Shown one piece after another: positions 53,752 to 62,285 of a DNA stretch of 64,000 nucleotides. The DNA lies in the NCBI RefSeq assembly GCF_900106035.1, contig NZ_FNUC01000003.1, positions 2,039,501 to 2,103,500 of the forward strand. Direction: 5' to 3'. This DNA is from Jiangella alba. GTDB lineage: Bacteria; Actinomycetota; Actinomycetes; Jiangellales; Jiangellaceae. The position numbers and the translations under genes are program-made. Below the pieces are notes generated by a model that was given only the letters and a program-made list of their open reading frames with translations, did no database searches and was not told the DNA's origin. Numbering within the stretch: the stretch's first letter is position 1; every line of letters starts with the position of its first letter.

Positions 53752-54594
53752 CTACTCGAGCGTGAGCATGGCGTCAGCCACCTCGCCGGCCGCGGTCTCG
53801 GGGATCGCGGAGGCGGCGTCCTCGAGGACGAGCAGCCGTGCCCCGGGGATCTCGCGTGCGATGGCCTCGCCGTTGCCGACGGGGAAGAACCGATCTCGGC
53901 GGCCGTGGACGACGAGCGTGGGGAGCTCGATCTCGGGCAGGCGCTCGCGCCAGCGGGGTGTGCAGTCGAGCTTGGCGAAGACCATGCCGAGCTGGTTGGC
54001 CATCTGGGTGGCGGGCGCGGTGCCGGGCGTGCGGTCCCAGATACGCGCGGCGACCGCGCGTGCGGCGAGGGGATCGTCGCCGAGGATCTCAGCGTTGGCA
54101 GCGGCGAACTCGGCCACGGCCTCGCGGTCGGTCCAGTCAGGCATCGGACGGGTGAACAGGCGCTTCATCGTCGCGCTGTCGTGGTCGGGGAGGTCCGGGT
54201 CGACCATGCCGGGCGCGACCGCGCGGGTGCCGGCCAGGGTGAGCGCCGAGAACGCGCCGGGATGGTCGAGCGCGGCGGTCTGGGCGACCATCCCGCCGAC
54301 GCCGATCCCCGCGAGGTGCGCGGGCCGGCCGCCGAGGGCGTCCACCAACGCTGCCGCGTCGGCGGCGAGGTCGCGCAGGGTGTAGGCGGGCGCGTCCGGG
54401 TCCGCGGTCGTCGACTCGCCGCAATCGCGCAGGTCGTAGCGCACCACGCGGCGCCCGCCGGCGGCGAGGCGCTCACACAGGGCGTCGGGCCACGACAACA
54501 TCGTGGTCCCGCCCGCAAGCAGGACGAGCGGTGCGTCGTCGTCGCCGAAGGACTCGATGCCCAGGGCGACCTGATGGGCGTTGATGGTGGTCAT
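53752..54594 (-). CDS. alpha/beta-hydrolase fold protein lacking the nucleophile
   Basis: Protein of 280 residues with the fold of the peroxidase/epoxide hydrolase-like group: LVLLAGGTTM (oxyanion strand), VVRYDLRDCGES, and VHGRRDRFFP. At the nucleophile elbow the sequence is HLAGIGVGG, so glycine (G98) replaces the usual serine of GxSxG. The C-terminal histidine position reads LEDAASAIPE, with no His where EGAGH is expected. Only the acid strand looks normal. It therefore may not hydrolyse esters and may act as a binding protein, a cofactor-free oxygenase-like scaffold or a decayed gene. Confidence 0.83.
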   Translation of the reverse strand: MTTINAHQVALGIESFGDDDAPLVLLAGGTTMLSWPDALCERLAAGGRRVVRYDLRDCGESTTADPDAPAYTLRDLAADAAALVDALGGRPAHLAGIGVGGMVAQTAALDHPGAFSALTLAGTRAVAPGMVDPDLPDHDSATMKRLFTRPMPDWTDREAVAEFAAANAEILGDDPLAARAVAARIWDRTPGTAPATQMANQLGMVFAKLDCTPRWRERLPEIELPTLVVHGRRDRFFPVGNGEAIAREIPGARLLVLEDAASAIPETAAGEVADAMLTLE

Positions 54595-54665
54595 CGGTCG
54601 GTCAGCTCTCCGGATCTGTCGGGGGGTGGCTGGATGTTCGGGTAGACCGGACCACCGCCCCGAAC

Positions 54666-55547
54666 TCATCGGTGTGACTGGGCGAACCGGACGGCCAGGG
54701 GTGCGAGGGCGAGTGCCAGCCCGGCGAGGAGCAGGGTGGCCGACATCGTCCGCAGCGGGTCGACGAGCTGGTCGTAGACGGCCGAGACGGCGTCGCGGTC
54801 GGCCGTGGGGGAGAGCGTGCCGAGGTAGCGCGAGCGCACGACCAGCGGCACGACGACGAGTGCGAGCATGCCCACCGCCAGGCCGATGCCGGCGGCCGCC
54901 GTGGCGCGGAGGCGATTCCGGGCGAGCGCGACCCCGGCCGCGAGCAGGACGATGGCGGCGACGGGGAGCCAGGTGCCGAGGCGGTCGATCCGGGCGAGCC
55001 AGTCCCGCGCGGTGGGGAGGTGCTCGGACTGGAGCACGACGATGTCGGCGTCGCCGGCGGTGAGCCGGTCGGCGGCGGGGATGCCGGCCGCGACGAGGCG
55101 GTCCTGGACGGCGGTGACGACGGCGCCGAGCCTGACGGTGACCGTGTCGTCGCGGACCGCGAGCATGCCGTCGTCCTCGTCGCTGGTGAGCAGGGCGACG
55201 ACGCGGCCATGGACGGCGCGGTTCGCCTCGGTCCAGCTGGTCGCGAACCGGTCGCCGGCCACCACGGCGCCGACCTGCTCCTCGACTCGGGCGCGGAGGC
55301 GGTCGGCGGCCGGCCCGGATCCGCCGACGGCGGACATCACCCGGTCGGTGACGCGCGTGGTGACGGCGTTCTGGACGGCGGGGTCGGCGGCGAGCGGTCC
55401 GACGGTGTCGACATAGCCGTCGGTGTCGTTGACGACGGAGTCCAGCCAGACCGCCACCGTGGCCGGGATCGCGACGAGGCAGCCCACCGTGAGCAGCACA
55501 CCGGCCAGGACGGTGCGCCACCGTGGCCCGCGCTCGGCCGGCGTCAC
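54666..55547 (-). CDS. four-helix membrane protein, function unknown
   Basis: Protein of 293 residues. One helix near the N-terminus (TVLAGVLLTVGCLVAIPATV) is followed by a ~160-residue external, mostly helical domain, then three closely spaced helices (VAAIVLLAAGVALA, IGLAVGMLALVVVP, TLLLAGLALALAP). The topology resembles actinobacterial integral membrane proteins of unknown function. The GTG start overlaps the stop of the Vps62-domain gene (GTGA), so the two products may work together. Confidence 0.75.
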   Translation of the reverse strand: MTPAERGPRWRTVLAGVLLTVGCLVAIPATVAVWLDSVVNDTDGYVDTVGPLAADPAVQNAVTTRVTDRVMSAVGGSGPAADRLRARVEEQVGAVVAGDRFATSWTEANRAVHGRVVALLTSDEDDGMLAVRDDTVTVRLGAVVTAVQDRLVAAGIPAADRLTAGDADIVVLQSEHLPTARDWLARIDRLGTWLPVAAIVLLAAGVALARNRLRATAAAGIGLAVGMLALVVVPLVVRSRYLGTLSPTADRDAVSAVYDQLVDPLRTMSATLLLAGLALALAPLAVRFAQSHR

Positions 55548-57472
55548 GACACCAGCACCGGTTCGCGCTCGTCGTCGGCGCTGGACCGGACGGTGAGGTC
55601 GGCGTACTGGTAGGCGATGACGAGGGCGACGTAGGGCATGGTGGCCGCGTAGACGATGCCGGCCACGAGGTTGATCAGCCAGAAGGTGGTGCCGCCGGAG
55701 ACCAGCAGGATGACGATCCCGACCAGCGGCCCGATGATCGCGCCCAGGCCCACGACGAGGACGAGCAGCAGGGCCGTGCGCCACCAGCGTCCGCGCACCA
55801 GCTGGCGGCTGCGCCGCAGTGCCCCGGTTGCCGATTCCTGCTCGATCATGACGACCGGGACGGCGAAGGCCCGGCGCACCGCGTAGACCAGCGCGAGGGG
55901 AGCGGTGACGATCGCGACGAGCAGCAGCGCGACCACCACGGCGATGCGGACGGCCACGCCGCTCAGCGGCCGCAGCCGCCGCATGACGGCGCGGTAGGCA
56001 TCGAGCGGCGACGGCACCCGGCCGCGGCCGAGGCTGTCCACCGAGTGGCTGACGGCGGCGAGGACACACAGGTAGGCGAGCAGCGAGATGGTGTCGCCGA
56101 TCAGGACGACCACGAGGACGGTCAGGGCGTTGTGGTCACCGTCGGGGCCGGTCAGCGTGGTGAGGTCGGCGGCGGTGACGGCGAGCCATTGCGCGCCGGT
56201 GGCCAGTGCCATGACGGGCAGGTACACCAGCCCGATGCCGGTGAACAGCGGCCAGTGCCGGGCGTACATGCGCCACGCGGCGGTCAGCACCTGGCCCCAG
56301 GCGCGGCGGCGCACGACGGGCATCGGCGCGGCGCCGGTCCAGCGGGTGCGGCTGGCCGCGGCGATGACGATGGCGGCCAGCCCCGCCAGGACGGCGAGCC
56401 CGGTCCCGGGGTTGCGGACGATGGCGCGCAGCAGGTTGGACCCGGTCTCGACGGCGCCGCAGAAGGCGTTGGTGACGTTCGGGCCGATGGCCGACGACAG
56501 CGGCACGGTGACGCTGCCGTCGCGCCAGGTCTGTTCGGCCCACTGGATCGGCTCGGTCCACTGGTGCTTCATGTTCGGGCCGGTGGGACCGTTGTAGAAG
56601 GCCTCGTGCCGTTCGCCCCACCGGCCCTGGAAGCCCAGCCACGGGAAGGCGTCGAGGTAGCCGGCCTGGTCGGTCGGCATGAGCGCGATGTCGGGGCGCA
56701 GGTCGGTGTGCGGTTTCCGGGTGTCGTCGCAGCCGACGCCGGTGTCGGCGCTGCGTCCGAGGTACAGCGCGGCGCCGAAGAAGTTGGCGTGCGAGCCTTC
56801 GGCCGGGTAGACGACGGGGTGCGTGTCGTCGAGGACCTCCATGAGGTCGGAGTCCCAGGTGGTGCCCTCGCCGCCGGAGTGCTGGCTGTAGCCGACCAGC
56901 GTCGGTTCGGTCCGCAGCGCGGCGGCGGCGTCGGGGGCGTCGAAGACGAGCTGGATCATCTCCCAGTCGCCCTCGTGGTTGTTGTTCCAGTCGTTGAAGA
57001 CGTAGAAGAACCAGTACTGCAGCGCGATCTGGTCCGGGCGCCCCGGGTCGCCGACGACGCGGGCGTAGGCGGTCGGACGGCTGTCCGCGCTGAGCTCCCG
57101 CGACCACTCCTCGAAGTCGCAGCCGGGGTCGAGGGCGTCGCCGGGGAAGTCGAGGTGGTACCGGCCCAGGCCGTCGCCGATGTCCGTCGCGGACGGTGCG
57201 ATGCCGGCGAGGTCGTCGCCCGACCACGGCCCGCGCAGGGCGACGTCGCGGTTGTCCAGCACGGTGTCGATGTCGACCGGCAGGTACGGCTGTCCTTCGC
57301 CGCACGGCTCGGCCTGGGCCCGGATCCGCAGCACGGGCGCGTACCGCTCGGCCAGCTCGGCGGCGGGGTCCGCGAGGTCCTGCGCACGCGCCGGCTGAGC
57401 GGCGGGGACGAGGATGCCGATCGTGGCGGCGACCGTCGTGACCAGCCCGGCCACGCAGGCGCGCGGCGTCAT
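55544..57472 (-). CDS. Vps62-like domain fused to a multi-helix membrane domain
   Basis: Protein of 642 residues. A Sec signal (to ~30) leads into a ~330-residue external domain with RYAPVLRI, YLPVDID, YWFFYVFNDWNNNHEGDWE and YPAEGSHANFF, the pattern of Vps62/DUF946 proteins. A helix at ~370-390 is followed by a membrane domain with about five more helices to the C-terminus. Vps62-like proteins have no settled biochemical role. It is ATGA-coupled to a lipoprotein gene upstream and GTGA-coupled to a small membrane protein downstream, suggesting an envelope complex. Confidence 0.8.
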   Translation of the reverse strand: MTPRACVAGLVTTVAATIGILVPAAQPARAQDLADPAAELAERYAPVLRIRAQAEPCGEGQPYLPVDIDTVLDNRDVALRGPWSGDDLAGIAPSATDIGDGLGRYHLDFPGDALDPGCDFEEWSRELSADSRPTAYARVVGDPGRPDQIALQYWFFYVFNDWNNNHEGDWEMIQLVFDAPDAAAALRTEPTLVGYSQHSGGEGTTWDSDLMEVLDDTHPVVYPAEGSHANFFGAALYLGRSADTGVGCDDTRKPHTDLRPDIALMPTDQAGYLDAFPWLGFQGRWGERHEAFYNGPTGPNMKHQWTEPIQWAEQTWRDGSVTVPLSSAIGPNVTNAFCGAVETGSNLLRAIVRNPGTGLAVLAGLAAIVIAAASRTRWTGAAPMPVVRRRAWGQVLTAAWRMYARHWPLFTGIGLVYLPVMALATGAQWLAVTAADLTTLTGPDGDHNALTVLVVVLIGDTISLLAYLCVLAAVSHSVDSLGRGRVPSPLDAYRAVMRRLRPLSGVAVRIAVVVALLLVAIVTAPLALVYAVRRAFAVPVVMIEQESATGALRRSRQLVRGRWWRTALLLVLVVGLGAIIGPLVGIVILLVSGGTTFWLINLVAGIVYAATMPYVALVIAYQYADLTVRSSADDEREPVLVS

Positions 57473-58017
57473 GGCGTCGGCGGGGGGAGCGGCGACACGG
57501 TGGGCTTGCCGAAGCCCTGGACGAACACGTAGACGGTGATGGTGCCCGCGTCCTCGAAGCGGAACGTCACCGGCAGGAAGCTGCCGCCGCGCACGTCCCG
57601 CGTGAGCTCGACGAGCTCCAGGTGCGGACCGCCGGGATACTGCAGCGACGCCACTCCATCCGGGGGCACCTCGACCGCGATGTCCTCCTCGAGCGGGCCC
57701 GAACCGTCGCGGAACACGATCTGCCTGGCGTCGACGCTGCTCACCGCGGTCAGCGTGTCGGTGTCCGAGCCGTGGTTGGCGATCGTGAGGAACAGGCCGA
57801 CGTTGTCGCCCTCGACGTGTTCGGCGTCGTCGGGGTGCTCGACGCGCACGCCCAGCAGCCGCAGGGAGCCGACGGAGACGTCGACACTGGCCGACGAGCG
57901 GCGAGCGTCGAGAAGGGCGCTTCCGCCGCTGCTCGCGCAGCCGGCGAGCAGCGCCAGCAGTGAACCGGCGAGCAGCAGCGAGGCCGCTGCCCGCCGGGAC
58001 CGATGGTCAGCCCGCAC
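57469..58017 (-). CDS. PCu(A)C/LpqE-like lipoprotein
   Basis: Lipoprotein of 182 residues with a lipobox LLAGCASS. The fold signature GLFLTIANHGSDTDTLTAVS and GSFLPVTFRFEDAGTITVYV matches the PCu(A)C copper chaperone family, including actinobacterial LpqE-like proteins. The copper motif normally has H-x-M and further Met residues; here the position reads GGPHLELVEL and Met is absent. Copper binding is thus doubtful. It overlaps the DUF1269 gene by 11 bases. Confidence 0.75.
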   Translation of the reverse strand: MRADHRSRRAAASLLLAGSLLALLAGCASSGGSALLDARRSSASVDVSVGSLRLLGVRVEHPDDAEHVEGDNVGLFLTIANHGSDTDTLTAVSSVDARQIVFRDGSGPLEEDIAVEVPPDGVASLQYPGGPHLELVELTRDVRGGSFLPVTFRFEDAGTITVYVFVQGFGKPTVSPLPPPTP

Positions 58018-58492
58018 GGAGTTCGGAGGCCAGTTCCTCCTCGTCCTGGCTGGACAGCGACGTCTTCAGGATGTCGCCGCCGTAGGGGGCCATGGCGGCG
58101 GCGAACTTGTCCTCAGTGATCTTCGCGGCCATGATCACGACCGCCGCGTTGCCGGGCTGCAGCATGGTGTCGACGCGGTTGCGGAACGCCTCGTCGATGC
58201 CCGACTTGTTGAGCTTGCCGAGCAGCGCGCCCATGGCGCCGCCGAGCAGCAGGCCCATGCCGGGGATGAGGAACAGCAGCCCGAACAGGGCGCCCCAGAG
58301 CGCGCCGGAGGCCGCGGACGCACCGACGATCCGTCCGGGGGTGTCGACGTGCTGCTTGCCGTCGTCGTCCACGGTGACCACGGCCAGGCCGGTCAGGTCG
58401 ACGATGAAGTCGCTCTGCAGCCGCTGGACCTCCTCGTAGGCCTTCTGGGCGGTGTCGTGGTCGTCGTACCCGATGATGATGAGCTCGGACAT
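58007..58492 (-). CDS. DUF1269 family membrane-associated protein
   Basis: Protein of 161 residues. An N-terminal alpha/beta part (IIIGYDDHDTAQKAYEEV) is followed by a glycine-rich hydrophobic hairpin (GALWGALFGLLFLIPGMGLL) and a C-terminal part (AAVVIMAAKITEDKFAAAM). This is the standard DUF1269 layout; function unknown. GGAGGA precedes the ATG. It is the first gene of the leftward group containing the lipoprotein and Vps62-like protein. Confidence 0.88.
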   Translation of the reverse strand: MSELIIIGYDDHDTAQKAYEEVQRLQSDFIVDLTGLAVVTVDDDGKQHVDTPGRIVGASAASGALWGALFGLLFLIPGMGLLLGGAMGALLGKLNKSGIDEAFRNRVDTMLQPGNAAVVIMAAKITEDKFAAAMAPYGGDILKTSLSSQDEEELASELRAG

Positions 58493-58543
58493 GTGGTCCT
58501 CCCTGCGGATGGGTGAATCTCGGACGGGACGGTGGGAGCGGGC

Positions 58544-60115
58544 TCAGCCGAATCCGGCGGCGATGAACAGCACGAGGAACGCGTAGAGCGTGAGGATGCC
58601 CAGCAGCGGCGCCACGAACTTGAGGTAGGCGTCGTAGCCGACCTTCGCCAGCGCCAGGCCGGCGACGACGGCGACGTTCGTGGGCGCGACCATCAGCGCC
58701 AGCCCGTGGCCCAGCTGCCAGGACGTGATGGTGAGCGCACGGTCGACCCCGGCGAAGTCGCTGAGCGGAGCCAGCAGCGGCATCGCCAGTGTGGCGTGCC
58801 CGGACGAGGACGGGATGAGCAGCGCGAGCGGAGCGTTGACCACCGCGACGAGCACCGAGAACACCCCGGCCGAGGCATCGGAGACCGCGCGCTCCATGTA
58901 GTTGAGCACGGTGTCCAGCGTCTGCGTGTTGGTCATGATGACGGCCACGCCGCGGGCCAGCGCGATGACGAGCGCGGGGGCGAGGAAGTCGGCGGCGCCG
59001 CGGACGATGCCGCCGATGAGGTCCTTCTCGCCCATCCTGGCGACGATGCCGATGACGATCGCGGCGATCCAGAACAGCATGGCGAGCTCGGGGAACCACC
59101 AGTCGAGCTGGAACCAGTAGGGGTCGGTGGTCGTCTCGTGGATCACGTCGGCCTCGGCCGGCCCGGTCGTCGCACCGAAGATGCTGGCCCAGGGGATCAC
59201 CGAGAAGATCAGCAGCGCGAAGGTGAGGCCGGTGATCCCCAGCACGGTCTTCTGTGTCCCGGTCAGCCGCTCGACGGCGGCCGGGTCCGCCACGCCGTCG
59301 CCGTCGTCGTCGTCGCGGGCGAGGGAGCGCGGGGGGTCGCGCCGCACGCGCTGGGCGTAGCGCAGGACGTAGGCGATGCCGATCGCGGTCATGCTCACCC
59401 ACAGCACGATCCGCAGGACGATGCCGTCGCCGATCGAGACCCCGGCCTCGCCCGATGCCACGCCGATCGAGAACGGGTTCACCGTCGAGCCCATCGCGCC
59501 GACGGAGATGCTCACGATGATGACGCCGACCGTGGTCATGCGGTCGTAGCCGATCGCCTTCATCAGCGGGATGAGCAGCGCGTAGAAGCCGAACGTCTCG
59601 ACCGAGAAGCCCATGGTGCCGGCGAGCAGCGAGAACACCGCCATGATGACGACGATGAGCAGCCAGCCCCGGTCGCGCAGCCGGACCGCGAGCCCGCCGA
59701 TCCCGACCTCGAGGCTGCGGGTCGCGAAGACCACGCCCATGAACGAGCCCATCGCCAGGATGAAGACGACCACGCCGATCGAGCCGAACAGCACGCCGGC
59801 GTTCTCGGTGCTGACGAACCCCGACGCCAGGTCCTGCAACCCGTAGAACCCGTTGACCGGGGACAGGACCAGCTCGCGGACGCGGTCGCCGAACGACAGC
59901 GGCGAGTCGACCTCCTGGTAGGTGCCCGCGACCGGCGCGCCGTACTCGTCGTGCTCGTAGCTTCCGGACGGGATCAGCAGCGCCAGGATCCACACCAGGA
60001 ACGTGACGATCGCCAGGACGGTGACCGCGGTCGGGAAGCCGCCCGACCTCTTCTTCGGTGTCTGTACCTCGGCGTCGGCCGGCTCGGCCGGCGCGGCGTC
60101 CTGAGCGGTGCTCAT
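58544..60115 (-). CDS. YfcC-family transporter
   Basis: Membrane protein of 523 residues, about twelve helices, of the YfcC/DcuC-like branch of the ion transporter superfamily. Typical elements are MGFSVETFGFYALLIPLM, GAMGSTVNPFSIGVASG and IPSSSGHATLAMPLL. The family is linked to dicarboxylate or amino acid exchange; the substrate here is unknown. Its ATG overlaps the stop of a 67-codon frame. An amino-sugar operon lies upstream in the same orientation, but a 340-base gap makes a shared role uncertain. Confidence 0.88.
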   Translation of the reverse strand: MSTAQDAAPAEPADAEVQTPKKRSGGFPTAVTVLAIVTFLVWILALLIPSGSYEHDEYGAPVAGTYQEVDSPLSFGDRVRELVLSPVNGFYGLQDLASGFVSTENAGVLFGSIGVVVFILAMGSFMGVVFATRSLEVGIGGLAVRLRDRGWLLIVVIMAVFSLLAGTMGFSVETFGFYALLIPLMKAIGYDRMTTVGVIIVSISVGAMGSTVNPFSIGVASGEAGVSIGDGIVLRIVLWVSMTAIGIAYVLRYAQRVRRDPPRSLARDDDDGDGVADPAAVERLTGTQKTVLGITGLTFALLIFSVIPWASIFGATTGPAEADVIHETTTDPYWFQLDWWFPELAMLFWIAAIVIGIVARMGEKDLIGGIVRGAADFLAPALVIALARGVAVIMTNTQTLDTVLNYMERAVSDASAGVFSVLVAVVNAPLALLIPSSSGHATLAMPLLAPLSDFAGVDRALTITSWQLGHGLALMVAPTNVAVVAGLALAKVGYDAYLKFVAPLLGILTLYAFLVLFIAAGFG

Positions 60116-60315
60116 CGACGCGCCCGACGCCCGGGACGCCCCGGCCGGACACTGCCGACGTCGGCGACGACCTTGACACCGACCGGCGGCGTGTCCCAGA
60201 GCGCCTCGCCACCGGCCGGGACCACGCCGGCCATCCCGGCGCGCAGCCGGTCGGCGAGGCGTTCGGCATGGTGGGCAGGCGACTGCTGGTCGATGCCGGA
60301 CTTCACGCCCACCAC
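60112..60315 (-). CDS. possible 67-residue protein coupled to the YfcC gene
   Basis: A frame starting GTG (VVGVKSG...) and ending in TGA that overlaps the transporter ATG as ATGA, the same coupling used throughout the window. The product is not recognised. It is rich in Arg, Val and Gly, includes HHAERLADRL and ALWDTPP, and has no membrane segment. It may be a small coupled gene, the tail of a decayed gene, or chance. Codon-position composition would help decide. Confidence 0.35.
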   Translation of the reverse strand: MVGVKSGIDQQSPAHHAERLADRLRAGMAGVVPAGGEALWDTPPVGVKVVADVGSVRPGRPGRRARR

Positions 60316-60454
60316 CCCCTGTCGTGACCACCGCCCCGATGATCACTGTCGGCGACGCTAGTGCACTGCGAAGGTGCCTGTCTGTAGTTTCTGTCGAATT
60401 GACTCGGCGCCATTCATGCGACATCTCCGCCGAACGCAACGACGTCGAGCGGGC

Positions 60455-61585
60455 TCAGCCCGTGCGTACCCAGGCGCCCCGGTGCATGACCGCCACCAAC
60501 CGATAGCCGGCGTCGAGCACGACGAGGTCGGCGGTCAGCCCGGGCCGCAGCGCGCCGGTGCGACCAGAGATGCCGAGGAGCCGGGCGGGCGTCGTCGACG
60601 TGGCGCGGACGGCGTCCTGGATGGTGAAGCCGGCGCGGGTGATCGCGAACCGGAAGGCGGCGTCCATGGTCAGTGCGCTGCCCGCGAGCGTGCCGTCGGG
60701 GAGCCGGGCAGCGCCGTCGTGGACCGTGACGCCGATGTCGCCGCGCGGGTAGTGGCCGTCGCCCCGGCCGGCCGCCTGCATCGCGTCGGTGACCAGCGCG
60801 ACCCGGCCCGGGCCGGCGCTGCCGAGGGCGTGCCGTGCGATGGCCGGATCGAGGTGGATGCCGTCGAGGACGAGTTCCACGGTGACGCGATCGTCGGCGA
60901 GCAGCGGGACGATCGGCCCGGGCTCCCGGTGGTGGATCGGCGCCATGCCGTTGAACAGGTGCGTCGCGACCGTGGCGCCGGCCTCGATCGCGGCGCGGGT
61001 GGTGCCGGCGCTCGCGTCGGTGTGCCCGACCGCGGCGATCGCTCCCGCGTCGGCCACCGCGCGGACGGCGTCGAGCCCGTGGTCGAGCTCCGGCGCCAGG
61101 GTCACCATGCGGATCGCTCCGCGGCCCGCGCTCAGCAGCCGCGCCACCATCGCGGGCTCGGGGGCACGCAGGGCACTGGCCGGGTGCGCTCCCTTGCGCC
61201 GCGGTGAGAGCCACGGGCCTTCGAGGTGGACGCCGGCGATGACGCCGTCCTCGGCCAGCTCGGCGAGCGCACGCAGGTCGCGGTCCAGCGCGGCCTCGCC
61301 GGCACTGGACAGGCTGGCCACGATGGACGTGGTCCCGTGCCGGAGGTGGGTGGCGGCGAAGAGCGCGACCTGCGCCGGGTCGGCGCCGGCGACGCTCGCT
61401 CCGCCGCCGCCATGGGCGTGCAGGTCGACGAACCCGGGCACGATCCAGCCACCACCGACGTCGAGGTCGACGCGGCCGGGCGGCGGGAGGGTGCCGAGCG
61501 CGGTGATGCGCTCGCCACCGACCTCGATCCATCCGTCGGTCACGATGCCGTCCGGCGTCACGAGGGACGCTCCGCCGATGATCAC
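60455..61585 (-). CDS. nagA: N-acetylglucosamine-6-phosphate deacetylase
   Basis: Amidohydrolase of 376 residues producing glucosamine 6-phosphate and acetate. Metal and catalytic motifs: VDLHAHGG, HLEGPWLSP (metal Glu), GHTDAS, THLFNGM and VTDAM (catalytic Asp). Length and order of motifs are normal for NagA. It follows nanE by 13 bases and completes the ManNAc-6-P branch of sialic acid catabolism. The N-terminal beta segment and C-terminal LRPGLTADLVVLD are standard. Confidence 0.95.
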   Translation of the reverse strand: MIIGGASLVTPDGIVTDGWIEVGGERITALGTLPPPGRVDLDVGGGWIVPGFVDLHAHGGGGASVAGADPAQVALFAATHLRHGTTSIVASLSSAGEAALDRDLRALAELAEDGVIAGVHLEGPWLSPRRKGAHPASALRAPEPAMVARLLSAGRGAIRMVTLAPELDHGLDAVRAVADAGAIAAVGHTDASAGTTRAAIEAGATVATHLFNGMAPIHHREPGPIVPLLADDRVTVELVLDGIHLDPAIARHALGSAGPGRVALVTDAMQAAGRGDGHYPRGDIGVTVHDGAARLPDGTLAGSALTMDAAFRFAITRAGFTIQDAVRATSTTPARLLGISGRTGALRPGLTADLVVLDAGYRLVAVMHRGAWVRTG

Positions 61586-61598
61586 GCCCGAACCCCGC

Positions 61599-62285
61599 TC
61601 AGCCGCCGCTGACGGCGGGCGTCGCCGCGCACAGGCGACGGGCCAGGGCCAGCGTGTCGGTGATCGCGGTGCCGACGACGACGGCGTAGGCGCCCGCGGC
61701 GAAGGCCACCGCCACCGCCTCGGGCGTGGCGTACCGGCCCTCGGCGACGACCGGGGCGTCGATGCCGCTCTCCGCCAGCCGACGCACGAGGCCGACGTCC
61801 GGCGCGTCCGGGTCGGACGCGGTGGGGCTCGGTGCCAGCGTGGTCGCCACCAGCGCGGCCCCGGCTCCGGCGGCGGCCATCCCGCAGCGGTGGTCGCCGA
61901 CGTCGGCCATCACCGGCACACCGCGTGCGTCGAGGGCGGCGATGAGGTCGGACACGCGTTCGCCGCCCGGCCGCGGCCGGTCCGAGGCATCGAGGGCGAT
62001 GAGGTCGGCGCCGGCGTCGAGCAGGGGGAGGGCGTCGGCGAGCGTCGGGGTGATCCTGACGTCGGACCCGGGCACCTGACGCTTCCGGATGCCGATCACC
62101 GGCAATGTGCAGGCGTCCTTGATGGCAGCGATGTCGGCCGCGCCCTCCGCGCGGACGCCGACGGCGCCGGCCAGCTCGGCGGCGGATGCCATCGCGGCCA
62201 TCACCGCCGGCTGGCGCAGCGGGCTGCCGACCGGCGCCTGGCAGGACACGATCAGTCCGCCTGCCAGCTTGGAGATGACGCTCAC
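61599..62285 (-). CDS. nanE: N-acetylmannosamine-6-phosphate 2-epimerase
   Basis: TIM-barrel epimerase of 228 residues converting ManNAc-6-P to GlcNAc-6-P. Motifs: IVSCQAPVGSPLRQP, GIRKRQ (with the substrate Lys), ITPTLADA, LIALDASDRPRP, VMADVGDH and VVAEGRYATPE (catalytic Lys/Glu regions). The GTG start overlaps the kinase stop as GTGA. Together with the kinase and NagA it forms a complete branch from ManNAc to GlcN-6-P. Confidence 0.95.
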   Translation of the reverse strand: MSVISKLAGGLIVSCQAPVGSPLRQPAVMAAMASAAELAGAVGVRAEGAADIAAIKDACTLPVIGIRKRQVPGSDVRITPTLADALPLLDAGADLIALDASDRPRPGGERVSDLIAALDARGVPVMADVGDHRCGMAAAGAGAALVATTLAPSPTASDPDAPDVGLVRRLAESGIDAPVVAEGRYATPEAVAVAFAAGAYAVVVGTAITDTLALARRLCAATPAVSGG

